Source of the DNA: DSVZ01 sp037439785
GTDB lineage: Bacteria > Verrucomicrobiota > Verrucomicrobiia > Limisphaerales > J093
Assembly: GCA_037439785.1 (NCBI GenBank)
Contig: JBBIVJ010000020.1
Location: 1-64,000 of the forward strand
Length of the DNA stretch: 64,000 bases
Direction of reading: 5' to 3'
The position numbers were made by a program, and so were the translations under genes. The notes beneath the pieces are model-generated. The model was not told where the DNA came from. It did no database searches and saw only the letters and a list, made by a program, of their open reading frames with translations. Each line of letters starts with the position of its first letter. The stretch's first letter is position 1. This document shows, piece after piece, positions 1 to 6,720 of this stretch.

Positions 1-170
1 GCATGATGCCCGCGTGGTGGGGGGCTGGTGGTGGAGTTGTCCAATGGACGGGAAAGGAGCGGATGGAGCAGACGGATTGAACGGATTGTGGGGTGCCTGG
101 CGGTGCGCCGGGCAGTGCTGCGCCGACGGGACGGTGGGTGGTTCAGGGGGATGGGACGAATCCTGGGGGG
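1..170. other. non-coding left edge downstream of cas2
   Basis: No convincing gene is visible here. The stretch lies downstream of cas2, where a CRISPR array is often found, but I see no direct repeats with unique spacers. The only repeated material is a degenerate copy of the 9-bp GGACGGATY tract at 61-88. An array, if present, would have to lie further left. Confidence 0.5.
61..88 (+). repeat. 9-bp GGACGGATY tract, copy 1 (degenerate)
   Basis: Units of the type gacggattg and ggatggagc recur with roughly 9-base spacing. It is intergenic, downstream of cas2, and the leftmost member of the dispersed family described under findings. Confidence 0.55.
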
Positions 171-446
171 TCATACGAGGTAGCAGACGACGCGGTCGGT
201 GCAGATCATGGTGCCGGCGGTGAGGGTTTGTTTGGCACATTTGGCGTCGAGTTGGTAGGCGACAAGGCGGTCTTCGCGGGGGTCGATGTGGGTGAGGAGG
301 GTTTGCCAAAGGGTGTCGAGTTGGGCGGGTTCGAGGTGGCATTCGAAGACGGAGTATTGGACACGGACGCCGTAGTCTTCGCAGGTTTTGGCGACTCGGG
401 CGAGGCGTTTGGGGTCGCTGATGTCGTAGGCGATGAGGGTGAGCAT
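171..446 (-). CDS. cas2: CRISPR-associated endoribonuclease/adaptation protein Cas2
   Basis: A 91-residue Cas2, which dimerises and bridges Cas1 dimers in the spacer-integration complex. The N-terminus MLTLIAYDIS is the typical first ferredoxin-like strand, carrying the conserved Asp (YDIS). It is followed by a VQYSVFEC segment typical of the family. An in-frame start 69 bases upstream would add a proline-rich stretch that Cas2 proteins do not have, so the ATG at 446 is preferred. It follows cas1 in the same direction with about 105 bases between them; that gap contains a 9-bp repeat tract. The pairing with cas1 and the length both fit the family, so the identification is secure. The integration activity is inferred from the family. 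Confidence 0.93.
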   Translation of the reverse strand: MLTLIAYDISDPKRLARVAKTCEDYGVRVQYSVFECHLEPAQLDTLWQTLLTHIDPREDRLVAYQLDAKCAKQTLTAGTMICTDRVVCYLV

Positions 447-519
447 ACGGCCGGCAGCGGGTGGGGATTTGGTGTAAGGGACGAGGGGAAAGGCCTGGAA
501 CCACCAGTCGTTCATGGGG

Positions 520-550
520 GATCGAATGGACCGGACGGATTGGACGGATC
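520..550 (+). repeat. 9-bp GGACGGATY tract, copy 2
   Basis: Tandem units (ggaccggacggattggacgg) occupy the cas1-cas2 intergenic space, ending just before the cas1 stop codon. The tract is outside any likely coding frame if Cas2 starts at 446. Confidence 0.75.
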
Positions 551-551
551 A

Positions 552-1622
552 TCAGTTCATGAGGAAGGGGTCGAATTTGGCGGGGTCTTCGAGGGCGGCC
601 TTGAACATGACGGCCTGGTGTTCGAGTTGTTGGCGGAGGGTGGTGCGGTGGCCGACGGCTTCGGAGAGGAACTGGCGTTCGAGGCGGCGTTCGTATTGGA
701 GGAAGAATTTTTTGCGGCCGTCTTCGTTGAGGAAGCAGCCGCCCTCGCGGTGGTCGAAGTGGGTGGCGTTGAGGATTTGGTGGCTGAAGCAATCGAGGGC
801 GAGGGCTTCGACGAAGCAGGGGCGGAAGGGTTCGATGAGGTCGAGGGCGAGGGACCAGCGGCCGTCTTCGGTGGTGTGGAGGGTGCCGAGGGCGGGGTCA
901 AGGCCGTGGGCGTGGATGAGGGCGACGGCTTCGTGGTACAGGAGGGTGGCGGCGAAGGAGATGCAGGCGTTGACGGGGTTGTGGGGCGGGCGGGTGGAGC
1001 GGCGTTCGAAGGGGAAGGCGGGGGGCAGGAAGGTGGCCCAGGCCTGGAAGTAGCGGGCAGTGGCGGTGCCTTCGTAGCCGCGGAGTTCGTCGAGGGTGGT
1101 GGCCTGGCGGATGGAGGGGGCGAGGGAGTCCAGCCAGGCAAGGGTGGCCTGGGTGGTGGGGGCGGGAGCGGGGGCAGCGGGCGGAGTGGACGGGTCCGGT
1201 GGATTGGATGGATCGGACGGATCGGCACGGTTGGCGGCGAGGCGTTGGAGGACACGGCGTTGGTTGTAGAGTTTGGCGGCGACAAGGCGACGGGCGAGGG
1301 CGAGGGCGAAGTCCGGATCGAGGGTGCGCTGGTATTGGCGGAGGCGGGCCTGGCCGTGGTGGTTTTGGGCGGGGAGGAACTGGCCCAGGAAGCGGCCCTG
1401 CCAGGAGTAGATTTGGATGGGGATGCCGCGGCGGAGGAGTTCGGCGAGGGCGGGGGTGGTGAAGTGGACGTTTTCGCCGACGACGAGGCGTTCGAGGTCG
1501 AGGAGGGGGATTTCGCGGAGGGTTTCCTCGCGGTCGTCATTGGTGTCGCGGTTGGTGATTTCGAGGCGTTCACCGGTGAGGTGGACGCGGCAGCCGGGAT
1601 GGTTGATGATGGCCGTGGGCAT
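552..1622 (-). CDS. cas1: CRISPR-associated integrase Cas1
   Basis: A 356-residue Cas1, the metal-dependent integrase that inserts spacers together with Cas2. The N-terminal beta domain covers about residues 1-100. The catalytic alpha domain shows E184 in GYEGTATARYF, H249 in LGTLHTTEDG and D261/E264 in ALDLIEPFRP, the usual Glu-His-Asp/Glu metal site. Residues 133-157 form a low-complexity Asp-Pro-Ser and Pro-Ala linker, of which 133-147 is encoded by a 9-bp repeat tract (1182-1225). It sits between the two domains, a position likely to tolerate insertion. The gene lies 19 bases downstream of the NE0113-family CARF gene and precedes cas2, forming a short adaptation-end unit. No reverse transcriptase or Cas4 fusion is present. 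Confidence 0.95.
   Translation of the reverse strand: MPTAIINHPGCRVHLTGERLEITNRDTNDDREETLREIPLLDLERLVVGENVHFTTPALAELLRRGIPIQIYSWQGRFLGQFLPAQNHHGQARLRQYQRTLDPDFALALARRLVAAKLYNQRRVLQRLAANRADPSDPSNPPDPSTPPAAPAPAPTTQATLAWLDSLAPSIRQATTLDELRGYEGTATARYFQAWATFLPPAFPFERRSTRPPHNPVNACISFAATLLYHEAVALIHAHGLDPALGTLHTTEDGRWSLALDLIEPFRPCFVEALALDCFSHQILNATHFDHREGGCFLNEDGRKKFFLQYERRLERQFLSEAVGHRTTLRQQLEHQAVMFKAALEDPAKFDPFLMN
1182..1225 (+). repeat. 9-bp GGACGGATY tract, copy 3 (inside cas1)
   Basis: The tract lies inside cas1 and is translated on the minus strand as a DPSDPSNPPDPS-like linker at about residues 133-147. Its 9-base period keeps the reading frame. Confidence 0.8.
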
Positions 1623-1641
1623 GGGGGCGTAGGGTTGGGGG

Positions 1642-2946
1642 CTATTTGATGAAGATCATGGGGCCGGGGAGGTCGAGGGAGCAGCGGCCTTTTTCTGGAA
1701 AGGAGGCGGCGAGGGTGGCGGCGTCGCCGCCCCCTTGGCGGAGTTTGTCGCGCAGGCTGGAAATGGCTTTGACGAGGAAGCGTTCGCCGGTCTCCGGGTC
1801 TTTCAAGTCGGTTTTCAGGGAGTCGGCGTGGCGCCAGTTGTTGAAATCTTTGGTGGCGGCGATCTGTTCTTGGCGGAAGGCATTGAGGTCGTCCAGGGCG
1901 TTTTTGTAGGCGGGGTAGGCGGGTTCATTGTTTTTGGCGCGGCGGGCAAGGAACAGGGCCACGAGCATCTCCATGGGGGCGAGTTTGATGACCAGTCCAT
2001 TGACCTCCAGTTCGGCGCGGGTGGTGTCGAGGATCACGCGCAGGGTCTCGGCGGCACGCCTGCGGACGCCGGCGCGACAGTGCTCGATGAGGCGCAGGAA
2101 CGAACCGGCTTTGCGGCCGAGCTCGCGCTGGAAGAGGTTGCGGAGGGGGACGAAGGGGACGTCAGCGAGCTGGATGACGGCGGCGGCGGGGACGAGGGTG
2201 GGGCCGGAGCTGGCTGATCCGACGGGTCCGGCGGAACGGGTGGGGGCTTTGATTGGGCCGCCGGGCTGGGCGGGGAACCAGAAGTCGCGGAGGGTTTCGT
2301 AGGGTTCGCTGACGAGGACATGGGTGAGGCGATCGGTTTCGCGTCCGACCAGGGTGAGACAGGCGTAGAGGAGGGCGCTCATGGTCTTGCGGCCGCCGGC
2401 GACGGAGACGATGAGGTCGGTGTCGGGGTTTTCGACGAGGGCGCGGACCTGTTCGAGGAGGAAGTCAGCGGCGGCCTCGTTGTCGGCGCGGTCGCGGATG
2501 TCGGGCAGTTCGCGGGAAAGGCCGGTGGGGGGGGCGGCGGCGGTGATGATGCGAACGTCATCTCCGGTGAGGCCGAAGCGGAGGCGGCCGGTGAGGTCAT
2601 GGCCGCGGGCGGCGAGGGCAGTGCGGAGGGCGTCCCAAGGGGTGACACCCCCGAGTTGGGGGGACGGCTCGAAGAGACGGGCCAGGTGGTCGCGTCCCCG
2701 GGTGGTGGTGATGACGATGACGCGGTTGGGGATGACGGGAGGGGAGTCGTCAGCGGGGTGGGCGAGGGCCCATAGGGTTTCGGTGAGTACAGCCGGTGAC
2801 ATGCCGGTGACGGCCAGGAGGATGGTTTCCGGCGCGGGGGCGGTTACCCGCCCAGATTCGTGGTCGGCGGGGACAGTGGTTCTGCTCGCCGTGGGGGAGG
2901 TGGAGCGGTCGGTGGGGGTGGGAGGACGGGTTTTGGGGGCTTTCAT
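1642..2946 (-). CDS. CARF-domain CRISPR protein, NE0113 family
   Basis: A 434-residue protein resembling the NE0113 (TIGR02584/PF09623) CRISPR-associated family. The ILLAVTGMSP strand at residues 42-51 and SVAGGRKTMSA around 181-191 are the hallmarks of a CARF-type Rossmann fold that binds cyclic oligoadenylate. The C-terminal third contains Arg/Lys-rich helices, possibly a winged-helix-like domain. I see neither an R-x4-6-H HEPN motif nor a PD-(D/E)xK motif, so it may be a ring nuclease or regulator; this is inference. The ATG at 2946 avoids a 43-residue Pro/Arg-rich extension. It heads the NE0113-cas1-cas2 unit, separated from era by 245 bases that include a possible promoter. Residues 237-244 coincide with a degenerate repeat tract. 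Confidence 0.82.
   Translation of the reverse strand: MKAPKTRPPTPTDRSTSPTASRTTVPADHESGRVTAPAPETILLAVTGMSPAVLTETLWALAHPADDSPPVIPNRVIVITTTRGRDHLARLFEPSPQLGGVTPWDALRTALAARGHDLTGRLRFGLTGDDVRIITAAAPPTGLSRELPDIRDRADNEAAADFLLEQVRALVENPDTDLIVSVAGGRKTMSALLYACLTLVGRETDRLTHVLVSEPYETLRDFWFPAQPGGPIKAPTRSAGPVGSASSGPTLVPAAAVIQLADVPFVPLRNLFQRELGRKAGSFLRLIEHCRAGVRRRAAETLRVILDTTRAELEVNGLVIKLAPMEMLVALFLARRAKNNEPAYPAYKNALDDLNAFRQEQIAATKDFNNWRHADSLKTDLKDPETGERFLVKAISSLRDKLRQGGGDAATLAASFPEKGRCSLDLPGPMIFIK
2215..2238 (+). repeat. 9-bp tract, copy 4 (degenerate, inside NE0113-family gene)
   Basis: Units tgatccgac, gggtccggc and ggaacgg resemble diverged GGACGGATY repeats. They encode part of a Gly/Ser-rich loop in the CARF protein. 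The match is weaker than for most other copies. Confidence 0.4.
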
Positions 2947-3132
2947 GCGTTTGGGGTGGAAATGGTGCAAGGGGTCGGGTGTGTCAAGGGCGGTGTGCCG
3001 GGGCCGGGGCCTTTCGAGCAGGCCGGGGGCGGCGAGAACCGGTGATGGGCGGGTCGGGGGCGAGGCGGAAGGCACCTCACCGGCGGGGCGGCGCGGCGGG
3101 CCGGGTCAGGGTTTTTGTGGCGCACGGCGGCA

Positions 3133-3138
3133 AGTATA
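3133..3138 (-). promoter_or_regulatory. candidate -10 box (TATACT) upstream of the NE0113-cas1-cas2 unit
   Basis: On the minus strand the hexamer TATACT differs from TATAAT at one position. It lies between era and the NE0113-family gene, about 190 bases upstream of the latter's start. No convincing -35 element sits 16-18 bases upstream, so this is only a candidate. Confidence 0.3.
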
Positions 3139-3191
3139 GAGCAGGCGTGCCGCGGGTGGGGGTATCAGGATGTCCCGGGAGGTGCGCGGGG

Positions 3192-4094
3192 TCAGAGGCG
3201 CTTGAAGAGGTGGCGGTCCACGAGCACGGCCAGGTCGAGGAAGACTTTTGGGCCGAGCGAGCGTTCGAGTTCCTCGCGGGCGGCCCGTCCGATCTGGCCA
3301 ATTTTGCGGCCGCCGGCACCGATGATCATGCGCTGACGGCGTTCGGTGTCAGTGAGGAGGGCGGCCTTGATGGCTAGGAGGGGTTCGCCGGTTTTGGTGG
3401 TGCGGGGTTCGACCTGGTCCACTTCGACGCGGGTGTAGTAGGGCATTTCCTGGCCGAGGTGGAGGTAGGCCTTTTCGCGGATGATTTCGGCGATCCAGGC
3501 CGATTGGGTGAGATTGCTGGTCTGCCCGGGGGGGTAGAGCAACGGGCCTTCGGGCATGAAGCGGAAAAGGGTCTGGAGGAGGGATTCGAGGTTGGAGCCA
3601 TTGAAGGCGGAGACTTCGATCGCCGCGGCATAGTCGGCGGCGCGCGCCTGCCAGTGGGCCAGGGCGGGCCGATGGGGCAGGTCGGCCTTGGTAAGGCACA
3701 GGATGCGGGGCGCGGTGACGCGGGCGAGCATCTCGGTAACCAGGTGTTCCTCCGGGCCGACATCCCGGGAGGGGTCCACGACGTGGAGGAGCACGTCAAG
3801 GTCCTTGAGGGCATGGCGGATTTTGAGGTGGAGTTTTTCGACCAGGGGGTTGGCGGTGGTTTGGAAGATGCCCGGGGTGTCCACCCACACGATCTGGCCC
3901 TCGGGACGGGTGACGACGCCGTGAAGGGGATCGCGCGTGGTCTGGGGTTTGGGGGTGACGATGGAAACTTTGCGGCCGACCAGGGCGTTGAGGAGGGTGG
4001 ACTTGCCGGCGTTGGCACGGCCGACCATCACGGCCAGGCCGGAACGGGTGGGGGCGACGTTGTCCGGGGCGGGCCTGTCGGGCGGGGGGTTCAT
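3192..4094 (-). CDS. era: GTPase Era
   Basis: A 300-residue Era, the essential GTPase that binds 16S rRNA and supports 30S ribosome maturation. The G1 loop GRANAGKST lies near residues 26-34, the DTPGIF G3 motif follows, and TKAD is the G4 motif. The C-terminal KH domain carries IIGAGGRKIGQIG. The ATG at 4094 gives the usual Era length and excludes a 62-residue low-complexity extension. It lies on the same strand as the flanking CRISPR genes, 67 bases downstream of the Card1-like gene and 245 bases upstream of the NE0113-family gene. It contains none of the 9-bp repeat tracts found on both sides. A core gene inside a cas locus is unusual. Confidence 0.96.
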   Translation of the reverse strand: MNPPPDRPAPDNVAPTRSGLAVMVGRANAGKSTLLNALVGRKVSIVTPKPQTTRDPLHGVVTRPEGQIVWVDTPGIFQTTANPLVEKLHLKIRHALKDLDVLLHVVDPSRDVGPEEHLVTEMLARVTAPRILCLTKADLPHRPALAHWQARAADYAAAIEVSAFNGSNLESLLQTLFRFMPEGPLLYPPGQTSNLTQSAWIAEIIREKAYLHLGQEMPYYTRVEVDQVEPRTTKTGEPLLAIKAALLTDTERRQRMIIGAGGRKIGQIGRAAREELERSLGPKVFLDLAVLVDRHLFKRL

Positions 4095-4161
4095 GGGCGG
4101 CCGGTCAGCGACCGGGGCGAGGCGGAGTTTCCCCGCGGCGGCGCGGAGCGGCAACTCTGGA

Positions 4162-5343
4162 TCAGCGTGGCTCGGCTGCGCGGTGGAAGTGGACGACGAG
4201 GGTGGACAGGGCTGCGGGCGTAGGGGGACGATCCGGATACAACAAGGCACGGAAGGCCTCGACCAGGTCGTTTTTTGCAACCAGGCGGATGTCGTTGTGA
4301 GCGGCGAACTGTTTGACCTCCTCCGGCAGGTCCGCCTTGCGGACGCAGACGACGGTGCCGAGGAGGCCGCCGGCTTCGCGCACGGCGAGGAGGTCTTCTT
4401 TGAGGACCTTGGTTTGGCCGATGGTCAGCTCGTCCTGAATGCGCTGGAGGAGTTCATTGGCCTGCGCGTTGAGCGTTTGAGGCAGGTGGCGGCGCAGGGC
4501 GGGAACGAGGTTTTCGGCGGGCAGGCGGTCTTTGCAGTCCACCAGCCAGAGGCGGCCGTGCCAGTTGAACAGCAGGTCAATCTCGGCGTGGGGGCGGCGA
4601 CTGGAAACGCCCCGGCTGCTTTTGACCTTCAGGCGCAAGGAGCGATGAACGCGCGGCACGCCGAGCTTGAGCAGGACAGCGGCGGCGTTGAATTCGAGGG
4701 GGTCGCCGGCTTTGGACTCGTGGTCGGCTTCGCCGGTGACGGCCAGGCATTCCTGGAGCGGATTGCCGTTGTCGGCGCGTTTGTAGAATTCGGCCTCGGG
4801 CATGGCCCGGCCGCGGTTATTCAGGGTGAGGGTTTGGCCGGGGCGCTCGAGTTCGGAGGCGTCGAGCTGGCAGCGGAGCAGGTCCACAGCATTGAGGGTG
4901 TCGGTCAAATGGCCGTTGAGGTGTTCGGTGCGGGTGAGCAGTTCGCCGTCGCGCGGCTCGAACCAGGTGAGGGTGTTGCCGCGCTCGAGGTAGAACGAGC
5001 GCACGCTGCGTTTGGCGGCCCAGCGGAAGGCGGCGGTGGCCATGAGCTTGTTGCCGCCGGTGAAGTTCAGGAGGCACTGGCCGAGGTTGAGCCGGTGCTG
5101 GGCGGCCAGGTCGTCGAAGCGTTGCTCAAGGGCGTTGAAATGATCGTGGGGGATGAGTTCCAAACGCGAGCCGCCGGGAGGGACGAGTTGGGTGTGGTCG
5201 AAGAAGCGTTTGAGGCGCTGGGCCGGGCCGCGGGATTCCTGGGCGTCGTCGCTGGGCAGCAGGAAAAGGCGCTGGGGCTTGAGGTGCGCCACGGTGAGGA
5301 CCTGCGGCCAGATTTGGCGGGAAGCCAGGGTGAGGAGGGTCAT
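4162..5343 (-). CDS. Card1/Can2-like CARF nuclease (DUF1887-type)
   Basis: A 393-residue protein with an N-terminal CARF domain and a C-terminal PD-(D/E)xK nuclease domain, as in Card1/Can2 effectors activated by cyclic oligoadenylate. LNFTGGNKLMATAA at about residues 92-105 is the CARF ligand-loop motif. The nuclease signature is AEIDLLF followed by LWLVDCKDR: D256, D269 and K271 in this numbering, with an upstream Glu in LEFNAAAVLL. Known relatives cleave nucleic acids when the ligand binds; activity here is inferred. An alternative ATG at 5409 would leave only a 3-base gap to the upstream gene, matching other spacings in the operon. The 22 residues it adds are Asn-Asp-Pro-Ser-rich and encoded by a repeat tract, so 5343 is preferred but uncertain. 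Confidence 0.85.
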   Translation of the reverse strand: MTLLTLASRQIWPQVLTVAHLKPQRLFLLPSDDAQESRGPAQRLKRFFDHTQLVPPGGSRLELIPHDHFNALEQRFDDLAAQHRLNLGQCLLNFTGGNKLMATAAFRWAAKRSVRSFYLERGNTLTWFEPRDGELLTRTEHLNGHLTDTLNAVDLLRCQLDASELERPGQTLTLNNRGRAMPEAEFYKRADNGNPLQECLAVTGEADHESKAGDPLEFNAAAVLLKLGVPRVHRSLRLKVKSSRGVSSRRPHAEIDLLFNWHGRLWLVDCKDRLPAENLVPALRRHLPQTLNAQANELLQRIQDELTIGQTKVLKEDLLAVREAGGLLGTVVCVRKADLPEEVKQFAAHNDIRLVAKNDLVEAFRALLYPDRPPTPAALSTLVVHFHRAAEPR

Positions 5344-5351
5344 GGGGGAGA

Positions 5352-5382
5352 GATTGGACGAATCGGACGGACTGGACGGATC
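5352..5382 (+). repeat. 9-bp GGACGGATY tract, copy 5 (at the Card1-like gene start)
   Basis: Four near-tandem units lie immediately upstream of the preferred start at 5343. If translation begins at 5409, they encode the first residues as Asn-Asp-Pro-Ser repeats. The tract therefore changes either the leader or the N-terminus. Confidence 0.75.
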
Positions 5383-5412
5383 GTTTGGGGAGTTGGGCAC
5401 GCAGGGCATGGC

Positions 5413-6720
5413 TTACTCGAACCAGCGCGGGTCCAGCGGCAGGATGGGGTTGGCCTCGTGCGCGAGGTCGAAGTCGAGGAATTCGGTGGCGATGGTTTTC
5501 ATCTGGTCGAAGCCGTCGCGGCCGATGGGCAGCACGCCATGGGCGAGGATGCTCGAGTTGCGTTTTTCGGTGGCGGCGCGGAAGCGGCTCCGCGTTTTGC
5601 CGGTGGGGTCTTTGGCGTCGAGGTCGGCGACGATGGCCCGGGCGCGTTGGTGGCCGAGGGCGGCAAGGGCGCGGAAGGTTTGTTCGAGGCTGAGCTTGAT
5701 ATCGCCGGAGTCGTCGGGCTGGCAGAAGGGCAGGGATTTCATGGCATCCGGGAGTTGGGCTACGTTCTCCGGCTTGCATCGGCCGTTGGCAAACAGACCG
5801 CCGGTGGCTTCGGCGAGCCAGAGTTGACCCTGCATTTCCATGGCGCGATAGAGACGGGCGGCGGCGTCTTCGTAGCGGCCCTGGGCGGCGGTGCGCAGGG
5901 CGTTGTCGAGGAGTTCGCGGAGGAGGGTTTGGCTGGTGGCAGTCTGGGTGCAGGCTTCGCAGAGCTTCAGGGTAGCTTCCGCCAAGGGAAGTGGGCCGCG
6001 GGTGGGATCGGCCTCGAAGATCGGACGGAGCCGACCGATCGCTTCGCGCAGGCGGCGCGCGGCTTCGGAGAAATCGAGCCGATGGCGGGCGGCCATGCCC
6101 TCGGCCAGAGTGGACATGGCCTCGAACCGCAGGGGCAGCGGTACGCGAGGGGCGACGGTGCGGAGGACGGCAGCCGCTGGCTCGAACTGGCAACCGGCCC
6201 AGAGATCGCGGGCGCGTTCGATTTCGCGGAGGGCGAGCTGGGTCCAGGGGTTGGTTTGGTAGAGGGTGCGTTCCTGGCCGTCCACGACGATGCCCAGACC
6301 GGCTTTCTCGCGTTGCTCGCCGCCGACGTAGCTGAATTGCTGGAACAACTCGATGGCGGCCAGCACCAGCGCGGCGCTCATGGTCTTGGTGCCGCCGGTG
6401 TAGTCCACGAGCACTTCGGCAGGCGGGACCTTGGTTTCGGCGAGGATCTCGGGGAGCTTGCGGCGCAGTTCGCGGTAGCAGGGGCCGAGTTCCTCGAAGC
6501 GCTCGACCTCGATGAAGCGGGCCTGGGGATGCCAGTCCAGTTGGCGCTGGATGTTGTCGGCGTAGTGGCGACTGGCGGGAGAGCAGAAATACCAGACGTA
6601 CGGCGGACGATGCTGCCGCAGGACGTGCAGCACGGGCGCCGACGCGCCGCCGACAGAAACCAGCGCGGCGGTGATGGGGGGTGGTGGGGTGATTAGGGCG
6701 GTGGTTTCGGGAGTGCTCAT
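5413..6720 (-). CDS. CARF-HEPN CRISPR effector, Cas02710 (TIGR02710) type
   Basis: A 435-residue protein like the TIGR02710/Cas02710 family, related in design to Csm6/Csx1. The N-terminal CARF domain carries VDYTGGTKTMSAA at about residues 105-117, the ligand-binding loop. The central part is Ala/Arg-rich helical, and the C-terminal HEPN motif is RNSSILAHG, with R387 and H394 spaced R-x6-H. Members of this design act as ribonucleases stimulated by cyclic oligoadenylate. The ligand size cannot be read from sequence. The gene overlaps the upstream four-helix-bundle gene by 4 bases (ATGA), so the two are probably translationally coupled. It contains no 9-bp repeat tract. Confidence 0.85.
   Translation of the reverse strand: MSTPETTALITPPPPITAALVSVGGASAPVLHVLRQHRPPYVWYFCSPASRHYADNIQRQLDWHPQARFIEVERFEELGPCYRELRRKLPEILAETKVPPAEVLVDYTGGTKTMSAALVLAAIELFQQFSYVGGEQREKAGLGIVVDGQERTLYQTNPWTQLALREIERARDLWAGCQFEPAAAVLRTVAPRVPLPLRFEAMSTLAEGMAARHRLDFSEAARRLREAIGRLRPIFEADPTRGPLPLAEATLKLCEACTQTATSQTLLRELLDNALRTAAQGRYEDAAARLYRAMEMQGQLWLAEATGGLFANGRCKPENVAQLPDAMKSLPFCQPDDSGDIKLSLEQTFRALAALGHQRARAIVADLDAKDPTGKTRSRFRAATEKRNSSILAHGVLPIGRDGFDQMKTIATEFLDFDLAHEANPILPLDPRWFE

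Noticed and set aside
557..1573. Second minus-strand frame in cas1, Pro/Ser/Thr-rich
   Set aside because: It is an alternative frame of the same DNA with no family resemblance. The cas1 frame has catalytic motifs.
93..1649. Long plus-strand open frame opposite cas1 and cas2
   Set aside because: It is a GC-driven shadow with Gly/Glu/Val-rich low-complexity translation. The minus-strand genes show recognised motifs.
3937..6696. 919-residue plus-strand open frame opposite era, Card1-like and Cas02710
   Set aside because: It is antisense to genes with clear domains, and its composition is that of a high-GC shadow frame.
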